This document shows positions 7,230 to 16,740 of a DNA stretch of 64,000 bases, piece by piece. Position 1 is the stretch's first letter. Each line of letters starts with the position of its first letter. A program made the position numbers and the translations under genes. The DNA lies in contig NZ_CP007139.1 in assembly GCF_000724625.1 (NCBI RefSeq), positions 558,001 to 622,000 of the forward strand. The letters are read 5' to 3'. The notes under the pieces are model-generated. The model was not told the origin of the DNA. It did not search any database and saw only the letters and a list, made by a program, of their open reading frames with translations. The stretch is from Fimbriimonas ginsengisoli Gsoil 348 (lineage in GTDB: Bacteria; Armatimonadota; Fimbriimonadia; Fimbriimonadales; Fimbriimonadaceae).

Positions 7230-9080
7230 ATGGCCAAACTGATCGGAACCGCCGGACACGTCGACCACGGTAAGACCACGCTGATCAAGGCACTGACCGG
7301 CATCGACGCCGACCGCCTTCCCGAGGAAAAGGAGCGCGGAATGACGATCGACGTCGGTTTCGCTTACCTCGATCTACCGGAGGTCGGGCGAGTCTCGATC
7401 GTGGACGTACCCGGGCACGAACGGTTCTTGACCAACATGCTGGTCGGCGCGCTCGGCATCGACGTGGCCCTCCTCTGTGTTTCGGCGGACGAAGCCGTGA
7501 TGCCGCAAAGCCGTGAGCACCTCCAGATCCTGGAGCTTCTGCCGGTCGAGCACTTGGTCGTCGCGATGACCCGAGCCGACCTCGCCGACCCAGAAACCCG
7601 CGAACTGGCCCAAGCCGAGATCGAGGAGCTTGTCGCCGGATCTCGCTTCGGAAAAGCCCCCATCGTCCCCGTCTCCGCCTTCACCGGCGAAGGTCTGGAG
7701 GAACTTAAATCGGAGTTGGTTGGCGCGCTAAACGCGCCGAGCGCCAAACGCCCTAACGCCTCAGCCCCCTGGTACCTCCCCATCGACCGCGCCTTTAGCG
7801 CCAAGGGGCATGGAGTAGTAGTGACCGGCACGCTGGCTCAAGGGCGGGTCTCCGTCGGTGACCGAGCATATCTAGAGCCCGGACATTGGGAAGTTCGCGT
7901 CCGTGGAATCCAAACCCATGGCGAGGCCGAGGATTCCAGCGAACGGGGCCAACGCACCGGGCTTAATCTCTCCGGCGTCAAGTTGGAAGACGTCCGCCGA
8001 GGCATGACCCTCGGGGCTCCCGGCGCCGTTTTTGAGACGTCGATGCTCGACGCTCGTGTGCAATGGATTAAGCCGCCGAAGCACGGTGAGCGGATCCGAC
8101 TCTCGATCGGCGCGGAAGAAGTGATCGGGAAGGCGTTCCTCAACGACGCCGATCCCGAGCTGGCGCAGCTTCGGCTAGAGAGCCCGATCGCCTGCGCCCT
8201 CGACCAACCCCTGATCCTCAGGCGATATTCGCCGCCTCGACTGATGGGCGGCGGTCGGGTGACCGTTCCGCAAGCCAAGGTTCGACGGAAAAAAGAGGAG
8301 ACCAAGAAAGTCGAAGCCCAAGATCTTGGGACCGCAGTGGTTGAAACGGTGGGGGACGATCCGAACGGAGTCTCGACGGAAGAGATCTGCCGTCGGTTGG
8401 GCAAGACCCCGCAGGCGCTCGGAGACGTTTTTGAACAGTTGCGCGAAAAGGATCGGCTTCGCGGCTTTGCCGGGCTCTGGATGACGCCCGAAGGATTCGA
8501 AGCAGGCGCCGACCGCTTCATGGCCGCCCTGACGCAGCAACACTCGAAAACCCCCACCCTCGCCGGAATCCCGCGGGAGCGAGCCGTCCAAGGAGCCGGG
8601 CTTGGCTGGAACGGTAAGCCGCTCGACCGGATCATCTCTGAATTAGCTGCTCGTGGCAAGATCACCGTGAGCGGGACCGCCGTCCGCGACATCGCCTACA
8701 AACCTCAGCTCCCCACACGCCAGCGGGAATTCTTGGACCGGGCGATCGAAGCGATGGAACGAGAGACGGTGAACGTGCCCGGACCGCACGATATCGCCAA
8801 GACGATCGTCGCCCCTCCTCAGGCGATCGAAGAGGTCCTGCGCCTCGGCGTCCAGGCTGGCGAGCTCGTGCAGGTTTTCGAGGGCGTCTTCTATACGGTC
8901 CACCAGATCGAAGCGCTGAAGGCCCGTTTGAAGGACGCTCTCGGCACGAAGCCATTCCCGGCTTCCGAGGCCCGCGACGCCCTGGGCACCAGCCGCAAAT
9001 ATATCATTCCTCTGCTGGAGTACATGGACTCGGTGCGATTCACTATCCGGGTCGGGGACAACCGCGTCATTCGAGGATAG
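7230..9080 (+). CDS. selB: selenocysteine-specific translation elongation factor SelB
   Basis: 616 residues, typical SelB length. The GTPase domain has GHVDHGKTT (residues 9-17), DVPGHERF and MTRADL in place of the usual NKxD/TKxD. EF-Tu-like beta barrels follow ([14 protein letters not shown]), then a C-terminal winged-helix tail of about 250 residues that in SelB binds the SECIS hairpin. SelB delivers Sec-tRNA(Sec) to UGA codons. No selA, selD or selC is seen in this window. A candidate client, an in-frame UGA with a SECIS-like hairpin, is at 34338-34373. The linker after the GTPase domain (SAKRPNAS) is encoded by DNA resembling the CGCC-type intergenic repeats. Confidence 0.95.
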   Translation: MAKLIGTAGHVDHGKTTLIKALTGIDADRLPEEKERGMTIDVGFAYLDLPEVGRVSIVDVPGHERFLTNMLVGALGIDVALLCVSADEAVMPQSREHLQILELLPVEHLVVAMTRADLADPETRELAQAEIEELVAGSRFGKAPIVPVSAFTGEGLEELKSELVGALNAPSAKRPNASAPWYLPIDRAFSAKGHGVVVTGTLAQGRVSVGDRAYLEPGHWEVRVRGIQTHGEAEDSSERGQRTGLNLSGVKLEDVRRGMTLGAPGAVFETSMLDARVQWIKPPKHGERIRLSIGAEEVIGKAFLNDADPELAQLRLESPIACALDQPLILRRYSPPRLMGGGRVTVPQAKVRRKKEETKKVEAQDLGTAVVETVGDDPNGVSTEEICRRLGKTPQALGDVFEQLREKDRLRGFAGLWMTPEGFEAGADRFMAALTQQHSKTPTLAGIPRERAVQGAGLGWNGKPLDRIISELAARGKITVSGTAVRDIAYKPQLPTRQREFLDRAIEAMERETVNVPGPHDIAKTIVAPPQAIEEVLRLGVQAGELVQVFEGVFYTVHQIEALKARLKDALGTKPFPASEARDALGTSRKYIIPLLEYMDSVRFTIRVGDNRVIRG

Positions 9081-9266
9081 CGGTCGCGCAATGTCGGAAC
9101 GCCGTTCCCTCTCCTCTCAACAACCCTTAACGTTGCGAAGCCTGGAACACTAACCGGCATTCGAACCCGCGGCGGCTATCCTGGCACTTATACTGTGTCT
9201 GAATTTGCCTTTTCCCGTGAATCGAAATTTTGTTGACGAGCCACGGGGAAGGGGACGGAATATCTC

Positions 9267-11414
9267 ATGAGCCGATTCAGACTGTTTACGATTCCATTTC
9301 TCGTTCTATGCGCCGTTGCTAGCCGAGCCCAGTCTCTAAGCAACATCGTCTTCGAGCCGCCAAGCGTATCGCCGGGACAAAGCGCCACCGGCTATATCTA
9401 CATGACCTCGAACGCCCCCACCGGGGGAGTGACCGTCACCCTCTCAGTCGACAAGGCCGGCTTCACCGTTCCCGCCTCCGTCACCATCGCCGCCGGCACT
9501 TCCACCAAGGCGTTCCCAATGACGACGACCACCGCCGCGACGGGAACGGCGACGATCACCGCGACTGGCGGCGGCGTCACCCGCAAAATACTGTTCACGG
9601 CCCTCTCCGCCGGCGTGACCCAGTACTTCGAGCGATACTCCGTTAGCTCCTCCGGCGGGCAGGGAACCTTAAGTAGCGGAGAGCCCGCCAAGTTTCTCGA
9701 CGGCGACTCGCGCAAAATCAGCGCGGACGGCCGCTTCGTCGTCTTTTCGAGCAACGCTCCCAACCTGGTCGCCAAGGATAGCAACCAGAAGATGGACGTG
9801 TTCCTGCGGGACCGACTCTACGGCACCACGGTTAAAGTGTCCCAGCGGCCGAACGGAACCGAGAGCGACGGCAACAGCTACCAGCCGTGCATCAGCGCCG
9901 ATGGAAACTGGGTCGCCTTCGTGTCCGAGGCGTCCAGCCTGATCGCTGCGAACACGACCACTTATGCCAAGGTCATCCTATGGCGAAGGATCAACGGGCA
10001 GCTAACGCTCGCCAGTTGCGCGCCAGGAGGTTCTCAGGCTAACAAGGCCAGCTACCAGCCCTCGATCAGCGCCGACGGTCATTACGTCGCCTACATGTCT
10101 TACGCTTCCGATATCAAGCCGGGCGACACCAACGGCGTCGGCGACATCTACGTGTACGACCGGGTCGCATTAACGAATACCCGCGCTTCCGCCGGAGACT
10201 TCGGCGAAGCGGACAGCGAGTCGCTGTACCCTTCCATTAGCAGCGACGGCCGCTACGTCGCCTTCGAGAGTAACGCCAGCAACCTCGTCGCCAACGACCT
10301 CAACGGCTCCGACGATATCTTCGTGAGAGACATGGTCGCCAACACCACCGAGCGAGTCTCGGTGACGACGTCAGGACTCGAGCTCGACGGGTTCAGCTTC
10401 TGCCCCTCCATCTCCAACGACGGAAACGTCGTCACCTTCGCCACGTACGGACGTAATCCCGACCTCGGTCTGGGAGGATCGTCGGACCGACCGGGAAGTG
10501 CATTGCTCGTCCGCGACCGTCAAGCCGCCGTGACAACCGTTATTGCGCTTCCCCAGACGACGTCGGACTATATTGAGCCCACGATCTCTGGAAACGGTCG
10601 GTTCATTTCCTTCCTCCAATATAACTACACCACCGGAACCTTGGGTACGGGCTATATCTTTGATCGGACGTTGGGCAACCAAGTGAGCAACTTCCCGACG
10701 ACCGCTTGGGACGTCTCGTTTAACACCGATGGCAGCCGAATCGTCTTTACCGACTTCACGAGAAATCTGGTCCCCGGGGACACCAACGGCAAAGACGATG
10801 TATTCACAACGGACGCTTTGGCCCAGCGGCCGGTGTCTATCGACTTCGTCAACGCCTCCGATGGACCGACCATCTTGGGAGGCGACTCGGCGACACTTCA
10901 GGTTACGCTGCGACAACCCGCCAAAGCCGGTGGTGAGAAAGTATTCCTCACGGGGGGCAATACGTTTGGCTCCTTTCCGGCCTCGGTAACGGTGCCGGCC
11001 GGCGCCATGACGGCGACCTTTGTGTTCACCGCCGCCCCTGACGCATATGGAGGGTTCGTACCGGTCACCTGTACGGCAGCCGGCAAATCCACCACCTTAA
11101 CGATTGAAACCGTCGGATCGAAGATGACGCTCGACACGCCGACGGTTCCCTCCGGAACGGCTACGGTAACCGGCCGGATCCGATTGGCTCGAGCGCCGAA
11201 CACCCAGCTCACCTACACCCTTTCCAAGCAGGGCGGCGGGCCCGTCGGCATTACGCTCCCGGCCTCGGTCTTGGTTTCTCCGGGAGAAACGGTGAAGACG
11301 TTCGACATCACGATTGGCGGCGGTTCCGGTCAATCGGGTTGGACCATCAAAGCCGTATGTTCCCAAAACTTCGGCGAGTCCATCATGTACGCGATCTTAA
11401 CGATCACTCCGTAG
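9267..11414 (+). CDS. secreted beta-propeller protein (TolB/PD40-like repeats) with Ig-like C-terminus
   Basis: 715 residues starting with a Sec signal (MSRFRLFTIPFLVLCAVASRAQ). Residues about 25-110 form a Thr/Ala-rich Ig-like domain. Repeats of the form ISADGRFVVFSSNAPNLV, ISADGNWVAFVSEASSL, ISADGHYVAYMS and ISSDGRYVAFESNASNLV then mark a TolB-type propeller. The C-terminal 190 residues are further beta-rich domains. The protein is probably extracellular or surface-bound; its ligand is unknown. It stands alone, with 186 bp upstream and a hairpin at 11448 downstream. Confidence 0.8.
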   Translation: MSRFRLFTIPFLVLCAVASRAQSLSNIVFEPPSVSPGQSATGYIYMTSNAPTGGVTVTLSVDKAGFTVPASVTIAAGTSTKAFPMTTTTAATGTATITATGGGVTRKILFTALSAGVTQYFERYSVSSSGGQGTLSSGEPAKFLDGDSRKISADGRFVVFSSNAPNLVAKDSNQKMDVFLRDRLYGTTVKVSQRPNGTESDGNSYQPCISADGNWVAFVSEASSLIAANTTTYAKVILWRRINGQLTLASCAPGGSQANKASYQPSISADGHYVAYMSYASDIKPGDTNGVGDIYVYDRVALTNTRASAGDFGEADSESLYPSISSDGRYVAFESNASNLVANDLNGSDDIFVRDMVANTTERVSVTTSGLELDGFSFCPSISNDGNVVTFATYGRNPDLGLGGSSDRPGSALLVRDRQAAVTTVIALPQTTSDYIEPTISGNGRFISFLQYNYTTGTLGTGYIFDRTLGNQVSNFPTTAWDVSFNTDGSRIVFTDFTRNLVPGDTNGKDDVFTTDALAQRPVSIDFVNASDGPTILGGDSATLQVTLRQPAKAGGEKVFLTGGNTFGSFPASVTVPAGAMTATFVFTAAPDAYGGFVPVTCTAAGKSTTLTIETVGSKMTLDTPTVPSGTATVTGRIRLARAPNTQLTYTLSKQGGGPVGITLPASVLVSPGETVKTFDITIGGGSGQSGWTIKAVCSQNFGESIMYAILTITP

Positions 11415-11447
11415 ATCGCAGTCGATCGTAGCGTCGACACGTTCGCT

Positions 11448-11486
11448 CGATGAGCCTGCTTTACCGACCGTGTAGCAGGCTCATCG
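11448..11486. terminator. 13-bp hairpin downstream of the propeller gene (possible terminator)
   Basis: The arms CGATGAGCCTGCT and AGCAGGCTCATCG pair perfectly over 13 bp around a 13-base loop. It lies 34 bp after the propeller stop codon and is followed by CGGAGCTTTT, a short T run set off from the stem, so it is not a textbook intrinsic terminator. The left flank GTAGCGTCGAC recalls the GTAGC-type repeats, so it may be a repeat derivative. Confidence 0.4.
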
Positions 11487-11590
11487 GAGCTTTTAAGGAT
11501 GTGGCCATTCCCGTGACCATCTAGACCGGGGCGGGCGACCCGCGGCCTACACGCCCCTACGTCGTAGCGGGTTCGCAGTACACTACGTCC

Positions 11591-13051
11591 ATGCAGAGCG
11601 CCGCCAAGGTGGGTTTGCTCCTCGTGGTTTTTGTGGGGCTGGTCATCGGGGGGTACTCGGTGTTGGGCAAGAGCCTGCTCGCCCCCAAGATGGATCGGTA
11701 CATGGCCGATTTCGAGGACGCAGGGGGAGTGACCGAAGGGACGCCGGTCTTGCTGGCCGGTGTTGAAGTAGGCTCCGTGGCCAAAATCCGGCTCTTGAAC
11801 CCCAAGCTCGCCCGCCTGAGCCTCGACCTGAAGCCGGGCACCCAGGTACCGGAGGGCACGGAGGCCGTCATTCCCTCCTCACTGATCGGACTCGGCACGA
11901 ACCCCATCACCCTGGTTCCACCCGAGCACCTAACGGGGGCTCTCGCTCGCAAAGACGTCCCGCTACCCGGGCACAAAGGATCGCCGCTCGACAGTGTCTT
12001 GCCGAACAGCAAGGACACCGTAAAGGAGCTGACCCGCACGATGGTGGCGGTACGGAAGCTGCTGGAGGATCAGAAGCTAAAGGGGAACATCCAAGCCCTA
12101 TTGGTCTCCTCCAATAAAACCATCGAGCACTTCGGGAACCTGGCTCACGACGTCGATCTGGCGCTCCTTCAGAATCAGGCTAACGTAACCCGCGCCATCG
12201 CCGCCGCCACCAACGCGGTGCAAGACGTCCGCCGGGTAACGCTCAAGGTCGCCGAGCTCATGGAGAGCGGCAAGCTTCAAAAGAACGCCGATGCGATCAT
12301 GACTCGCGTTCAAACGATCGAAAAGCACGCGGACGCCCTCGTGGTGAGTCTGAACAACCTGGTGAACGATCCGAAGCTTCGCCAGCCGGCGGACCGAATC
12401 GCCGCGAACGTCGCCGATATCACCGCGACCGGAAAGGGGATCGCAGAAAACACGAAGGCGATCACCGAGAATGGGGTGGAGATCAGTAAGAACGGCATCG
12501 AGATCAGCAAGAACGTCGCCACCATCACCGACAAGGCGATCGTCCTCACCGACCGGGCCAACGAGATCGCCGCGAACGCCGTCGACATCGAGCAGCAGCT
12601 TAAAGGGGTGCTGGACAAAGTCGGGGGATTCTTTAACCGGAAGAGTCCCGGAGGTGGATTCAAGCTCGGCAGCCAGCTCGACCTGATGCGCGAGAGCGAG
12701 CCGGGCCGGTGGCGCACCGACATCACTTTCAATCTCCCCATCCCCGACGGAACCCTCTACGCGGGGATGTACGACGCGTTCGAGCGAAACAAATTGATCG
12801 TCCAGGTGGGCCGGCCGATCACGCCCGCACTGGGCTATCGGTACGGTATCTTCGCGAGCAAGCCCGGGTTTGGGGTAGATTACAGCCTGTCGCCAAGCGT
12901 ATCGCTTCGGGCCGACGCGTGGGATATTAACTCTCCCCGCCTCGATCTCCGATTGCGATACGACTTCCGCAACGGCTTTTCCGGCTGGCTCGGCGTTGAT
13001 CGGGTCTTCCGAGGAAACGCGCCGACCATCGGAATTGGCATTCGAAGGTAA
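11591..13051 (+). CDS. MlaD/MCE family lipid-transfer protein with coiled coil and beta-rich C-terminal domain
   Basis: 486 residues. An N-terminal membrane anchor (GLLLVVFVGLVIGGYSVLG) is followed by an MCE domain (about 35-125; GGVTEGTPVLLAGVEVGSV). A long helical stretch to about residue 345 includes sequential 7-residue repeats ENGVEIS / KNGIEIS / KNVATIT / DKAIVLT. The last 120 residues (YRYGIFASKPGFGVDYSLS; LDLRLRYDFRNGFSGWLGV) alternate like outer-membrane beta strands. MCE proteins carry phospholipid between inner and outer membranes, and this architecture would let one protein span the gap. No MlaE permease or MlaF ATPase gene adjoins it. Confidence 0.85.
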   Translation: MQSAAKVGLLLVVFVGLVIGGYSVLGKSLLAPKMDRYMADFEDAGGVTEGTPVLLAGVEVGSVAKIRLLNPKLARLSLDLKPGTQVPEGTEAVIPSSLIGLGTNPITLVPPEHLTGALARKDVPLPGHKGSPLDSVLPNSKDTVKELTRTMVAVRKLLEDQKLKGNIQALLVSSNKTIEHFGNLAHDVDLALLQNQANVTRAIAAATNAVQDVRRVTLKVAELMESGKLQKNADAIMTRVQTIEKHADALVVSLNNLVNDPKLRQPADRIAANVADITATGKGIAENTKAITENGVEISKNGIEISKNVATITDKAIVLTDRANEIAANAVDIEQQLKGVLDKVGGFFNRKSPGGGFKLGSQLDLMRESEPGRWRTDITFNLPIPDGTLYAGMYDAFERNKLIVQVGRPITPALGYRYGIFASKPGFGVDYSLSPSVSLRADAWDINSPRLDLRLRYDFRNGFSGWLGVDRVFRGNAPTIGIGIRR

Positions 13052-13088
13052 TCAGCCGGCAAATCGCGGTTGGCATTCTTTCCCGACT

Positions 13089-13116
13089 GCTAACTGCTAA
13101 CCGCCAACTGCTAACC
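13089..13116 (+). repeat. heptamer array (GCTAACT GCTAACC GCCAACT GCTAACC)
   Basis: Four contiguous 7-base units in the gap before the L9 gene. The reverse complement (AGTTAGC, GGTTAGC, AGTTGGC) is the unit seen at 6103 and 59396. Confidence 0.75.
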
Positions 13117-13175
13117 AAAAAGAAAAGCGTAGCCAGGCATGCCTGGTTGTGCCCTGACGATACAAGGAGCAATCA

Positions 13176-13682
13176 ATGAAAGTTATTCTCAATCAGACCG
13201 TGCCCAAAGTTGGCAAAGAAGGCACCGTCGTGAACGTCGCCGACGGATTTGCCCGCAACTACCTCTTCCCTCGCGGACTCGCGATCGTCGCCGACAAGAA
13301 GCAGATCCAGGCGCTTGGCAAGCGAAACGAGCGGGTCGCCGCCAAGACGGCGGGCGAAAAGGCCGCCGCAGAAGGGGTGCGAGAGAAGCTGAACGGCCAG
13401 ACCGTTCGCATTCCGGGCCAAGTCGGCGCGGGGCAAGGCAAGCTGTTCGGCGCGATCACCTCGCAGGATGTCGCCGATGCGGTCAAGAAGCAGCTCGGCG
13501 TCGACGTCGAGAAGAAGAAGATCGCGCTCATCGAGCCGATCAAGCGACTCGGCAACCACCCAGTGGAGATCGACCTGCACCGCGAAGTGGATGCGAAGAT
13601 CACCGTCGAAGTCTACGATCCGGCCGCGCCCGTCGAGAAGCCGGCCCCCGCCCCTGCCTCCGACGAAGACGACGAAGAGTAA
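13176..13682 (+). CDS. rplI: 50S ribosomal protein L9
   Basis: 168 residues. The N-terminal rRNA-binding domain is clear: MKVILNQTVPKVGKEGTVVN, then GFARNYLFPRGLAI, the L9 signature. A long helix and a C-terminal domain with LGNHPVEIDLH follow. The tail is an acidic, Pro/Ala-rich extension ending SDEDDEE, longer than in E. coli L9 (149 aa). A good ribosome-binding site AAGGAG stands about 8 bp before the ATG. The usual neighbours rpsF, ssb and rpsR are absent, so this copy is separated from that operon. A strong terminator follows at 13739. Confidence 0.97.
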   Translation: MKVILNQTVPKVGKEGTVVNVADGFARNYLFPRGLAIVADKKQIQALGKRNERVAAKTAGEKAAAEGVREKLNGQTVRIPGQVGAGQGKLFGAITSQDVADAVKKQLGVDVEKKKIALIEPIKRLGNHPVEIDLHREVDAKITVEVYDPAAPVEKPAPAPASDEDDEE

Positions 13683-13738
13683 CCCCCGTGGCACGGGCGG
13701 CTCGCCGAGTGAGAAGCCGCGCCATATACTCGGGTACG

Positions 13739-13776
13739 AAAAAGCCCCGCTCCTCTTTCGAGGAGCGGGGCTTTTT
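13739..13776. terminator. strong bidirectional intrinsic terminator
   Basis: A perfect 17-bp stem AAAAAGCCCCGCTCCTC / GAGGAGCGGGGCTTTTT with loop TTTC. Runs of A and T on the two sides let it work in both directions. It separates rplI (+) from the convergent pilin-like gene (-). Confidence 0.93.
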
Positions 13777-13791
13777 CGTGGCTAGGAGGAT

Positions 13792-14673
13792 TTACTCGCA
13801 GTCGCCCTTGGTCGGGTTCCAGTAAGAATCTCGACCCTTGTCGCGAAGGTTCATGACCACCGACTTGGCCTGGACGGCCTTGGCGCTGGAGTCCATTCGG
13901 ACCATGTTCACGAAGCCGCTGTAGCGAGCATCGATATTCTTGAGAACCTGAGCGTTGCTCGGGTCGAGCGGATCCGGGCTGCCAAGCGCGCTGAAGTTCA
14001 GCTCGTTGTTGCCGAGGTGCTTCCAGTAGTGCATGTACGAGCTCGAGCTGCTCTTGCTGTAGCCGCCGAGCGTGCAGAACGTGTTGTTCGGCATGGCCGG
14101 GAGCGCATTGTAGTAGGTGGCGTCGACCAGGCCGAGGGTGTTAGCGGTCTGCTCGATCGAAGTCGCCGAGAGCATTACGCCCGGGAACTTGGTCGTGGTG
14201 GAGCGGAAGACGTAGTTGTTAACCGCGTAGCTGTTCTGGCCGCCGAAGCTGCGGAAGCCGGCATCGGCCGTTCCGGTCTCCTGAACGTTGACCCATGCCT
14301 TGGAGTTGGTGGGCGCCTTCCAGATTCCATCGTTCTTGATGTACGGATCGAGGGTCTGGTTGATGAAGACGCATCGCTGAGCGTTCGCCTCGATCAGGTT
14401 CGCCTTCGGGTCGTTGGCCGCCTTCAGCTTGATGTAGGTCGGGTTGATGATCGTGCTGTTGAGATCTTCCTCGAAGCGGTAGGCGGGAAGCATGTCGTCG
14501 CTGTCGCCGAGGTAAATCTGGAGACCGGTACCGATCTGCTTGGCCTGGGAGAGACCCTGGGTCTTCTTCGCGGCGAGCTTGGCTTGGGCAAAAACTGGGA
14601 ATAGGATGGCGGCGAGGATCGCGATGATCGCGATGACGACGAGCAGCTCAATGAGCGTAAATGCTTTCTTCAT
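13792..14673 (-). CDS. type IV pilin-like protein with DUF1559-type C-terminus
   Basis: 293 residues. The N-terminus [20 protein letters not shown] is a classic type III signal: prepilin peptidase would cut before the Phe, leaving a methylated Phe with Glu at +5. The next residues [16 protein letters not shown] are characteristic of the very large pseudopilin families of Armatimonadota. The globular part contains [20 protein letters not shown], the DUF1559/H-X9-DG-like region. It is probably a surface or periplasmic filament subunit; these families are expanded and their roles are mostly unknown. A terminator lies just 3' and a palindrome sits in its upstream gap. Confidence 0.9.
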   Translation of the reverse strand: MKKAFTLIELLVVIAIIAILAAILFPVFAQAKLAAKKTQGLSQAKQIGTGLQIYLGDSDDMLPAYRFEEDLNSTIINPTYIKLKAANDPKANLIEANAQRCVFINQTLDPYIKNDGIWKAPTNSKAWVNVQETGTADAGFRSFGGQNSYAVNNYVFRSTTTKFPGVMLSATSIEQTANTLGLVDATYYNALPAMPNNTFCTLGGYSKSSSSSYMHYWKHLGNNELNFSALGSPDPLDPSNAQVLKNIDARYSGFVNMVRMDSSAKAVQAKSVVMNLRDKGRDSYWNPTKGDCE

Positions 14674-14759
14674 AGGATGGAGCGAGGTTTAAAAACGGCC
14701 GAACCCCTGCGGCATCTAGATAAGCATCCACATCTCCGTGGACCGCTTGCCACTGGTTA

Positions 14760-14780
14760 TCTCTTAACATTGTTAAGAGA
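14760..14780. promoter_or_regulatory. 9-bp palindrome TCTCTTAAC-ATT-GTTAAGAGA, candidate operator
   Basis: Perfect inverted repeat with a 3-base centre in the 266-bp gap between the pilin-like gene (-) and the DUF4838 gene (+). A further GTTAAC follows at 14783-14788. A weak plus-strand promoter can be drawn with TTAACA at 14784 and AATACT at 14806 (16-bp spacer). The symmetry suggests binding of a dimeric regulator that could control one or both divergent genes. Confidence 0.4.
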
Positions 14781-14939
14781 ACGTTAACACTTTTAAAACC
14801 TGGCAAATACTGCGCTAGAACCCGCATTACCACAGCATTTTTACTAGGTGTCTCCCAAAATGACCCCGATAAGCAGGGTGATAAACCCGCTCGTACGCCG
14901 CCGACGCTACGGAGAGGGAAACCACGGCATACTTTTCTC

Positions 14940-16688
14940 GTGAGGTCCACCGTCGCACTCGTCACACTCTTCGTCGGCATCGCCGTTGCCCCGGCTCAGA
15001 TCGCTGTGGTTCCGTCTCCGGAAGCGACCCTCGCGGAGAATCGAGCCGCCGGGGAGTTGGCCAAGTACTTGGGCGAGATGGGGGTCAACATCGTGCCCAT
15101 TTCAAAGGCCGCGACCAAGATTTATATCGGGCAGAGTCGGCAGGCGGCGCGCCTATGCCCGGATATCGATTGGAAACGCCTTGGCAACGAGGAAGTCATC
15201 CTCCGCACGGTAGGCGACGATCTAGTAGTGGGCGGCGGGCGGCCGAGGGGCTCGGTGTACGCCGTATACCGGCTTCTCGACCGGCTCGGAACAAGGTGGT
15301 GGACTCCATGGGCGACGTCCGTTCCAAAGAGACGCGGATTAGCGCTCCCCCGGCTAAACATCCGAGAAAAGCCGGCCTTCGAATATCGGGAGCCGTTCTG
15401 GTTCCACGTATTCGATCCCGACTGGGCCATGCGCAACGCCGTCAACGGGCAAACGGAAAACCTGGACGAAGCCCACGGAGGCGGAACCTACTACGAAGGG
15501 TTCGTCCACACCTACTACCCGCTCGTCCCACCCGAGAAATACTTCGCCACCCACCCCGAGTGGTACAGCCTAATCAACGGAAAGCGGACCACCGATAACG
15601 CGCAGCTTTGCACCACGAACCTCGAAATGCGGCGAGTGTTGTTAGAAGAAGTAAAGCGTCGCCTACGGGCGAATCCGAAGGCGGCAATCGTGTCCGTCTC
15701 TCAGAACGACTGCTTCAACCCTTGCCAGTGCGACGTCTGCCAAGCGCTTGCGAAGGCGGAGGGGTCGGAGTCCGCCCCGGTGCTCGCCCTAGCTAACTTC
15801 GTGGCCGACGGAATCAAAGACGAATTCCCAAAGGTCGCCGTCGATACGCTCGCCTATCAATACACCCGGCACGCGCCCAAGACCCTTCGGCCGAGACCTA
15901 ACGTCATCGTGCGGCTATGCAGCATCGAGTGCGACTTCGGAGTTCCGCTGACGCACGCCCGCAATAAAGACTTCGCCAACGACGTGCGCGACTGGAGCCG
16001 TCTGACCCAGCGCCTTTACGTTTGGGACTACGTCACTAATTTCGCCCACTACATCCAGCCGCTGCCGAATGTCGGCGTGCTCGGTCCGAACCTCAAGTTT
16101 TTCTCGGAAAACGGCGTGAAGGGCGTGTTCGAAGAGGGCGACTACAACTCCAACGGCGGCGACATGGCCGAATTGAAGGCGTGGATGATGGCCCAGCTCA
16201 TGTGGAGTCCCAAGGCGAGCCCTCGTAAGCTACGAGACGAATTCCTCCGCGGCTACTACGGTAAAGCGGCGACCGCAATCGGAAAATACGTCGACCTGAT
16301 GGATGCGGCCGCGGCAACCCGGCCGGCCCACATCTACGACGGCCCTAATGCGCCTTACCTCGCCTTACCGATCCTACAAAACGCGGAGTCGCTGTGGACG
16401 CAAGCGGAGAGAGCTGCCGGAGACGCCGAAACTCTACGGCGAGTGAAGGTTGGGCATCTCTCCATCCGATACGTCTGGCTCCGCAACTGGGCCGCCCTTC
16501 GCCGAGAGGCCAGCAATTCCGGGCAGCCATGGCCACTGCCCGATTCGAGAAAAGCAGTCGCTGAGGAGTGGCTGTCCGTCGCCAAATCGGCCGGACCACG
16601 CGGTTGGTCGCCGGTTTCCGTTGTAAACGAAGGGAGCCAAAGCGTCGAAGCCTTCGTGAAGGCGATGAGCGTCCAGCCGCCGCCCTAG
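14940..16688 (+). CDS. secreted DUF4838 protein (glycoside hydrolase-like)
   Basis: 582 residues from a GTG start; the Sec signal is RSTVALVTLFVGIAVAPAQ. The N-terminal 100 residues resemble the alpha-glucuronidase N-terminal fold (GELAKYLGEMGVNIVPI). The rest is DUF4838: FATHPEWYSLINGKR, SVSQNDCFNPCQCDVCQ with clustered cysteines, YVWDYVTNFAHYIQPLPN and GVFEEGDYNSNGGDM. DUF4838 proteins are presumed polysaccharide-degrading enzymes with a TIM barrel; activity is unproven for most. It should act in the periplasm or outside. It is divergent from the pilin-like gene, with a palindrome between them. Confidence 0.85.
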   Translation: MRSTVALVTLFVGIAVAPAQIAVVPSPEATLAENRAAGELAKYLGEMGVNIVPISKAATKIYIGQSRQAARLCPDIDWKRLGNEEVILRTVGDDLVVGGGRPRGSVYAVYRLLDRLGTRWWTPWATSVPKRRGLALPRLNIREKPAFEYREPFWFHVFDPDWAMRNAVNGQTENLDEAHGGGTYYEGFVHTYYPLVPPEKYFATHPEWYSLINGKRTTDNAQLCTTNLEMRRVLLEEVKRRLRANPKAAIVSVSQNDCFNPCQCDVCQALAKAEGSESAPVLALANFVADGIKDEFPKVAVDTLAYQYTRHAPKTLRPRPNVIVRLCSIECDFGVPLTHARNKDFANDVRDWSRLTQRLYVWDYVTNFAHYIQPLPNVGVLGPNLKFFSENGVKGVFEEGDYNSNGGDMAELKAWMMAQLMWSPKASPRKLRDEFLRGYYGKAATAIGKYVDLMDAAAATRPAHIYDGPNAPYLALPILQNAESLWTQAERAAGDAETLRRVKVGHLSIRYVWLRNWAALRREASNSGQPWPLPDSRKAVAEEWLSVAKSAGPRGWSPVSVVNEGSQSVEAFVKAMSVQPPP

Positions 16689-16740
16689 GTCCATTGGCAA
16701 AACGGAACCCTTCACTTAGGACGAACGTGGAAGAAGTGGA

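Noticed and set aside
6105-7268. A 387-codon open frame on the minus strand
   Set aside because: It is antisense to the glycosylasparaginase gene, whose catalytic motifs are clear, and its product is low-complexity Arg/Ser/His without family features.
9150-9175. A tRNA T-arm-like sequence (GGGTTCGAATGCC on the minus strand)
   Set aside because: The flanking bases give only three of five stem pairs, and no anticodon or acceptor arm can be drawn, so it is not a tRNA(Sec) or other tRNA gene.
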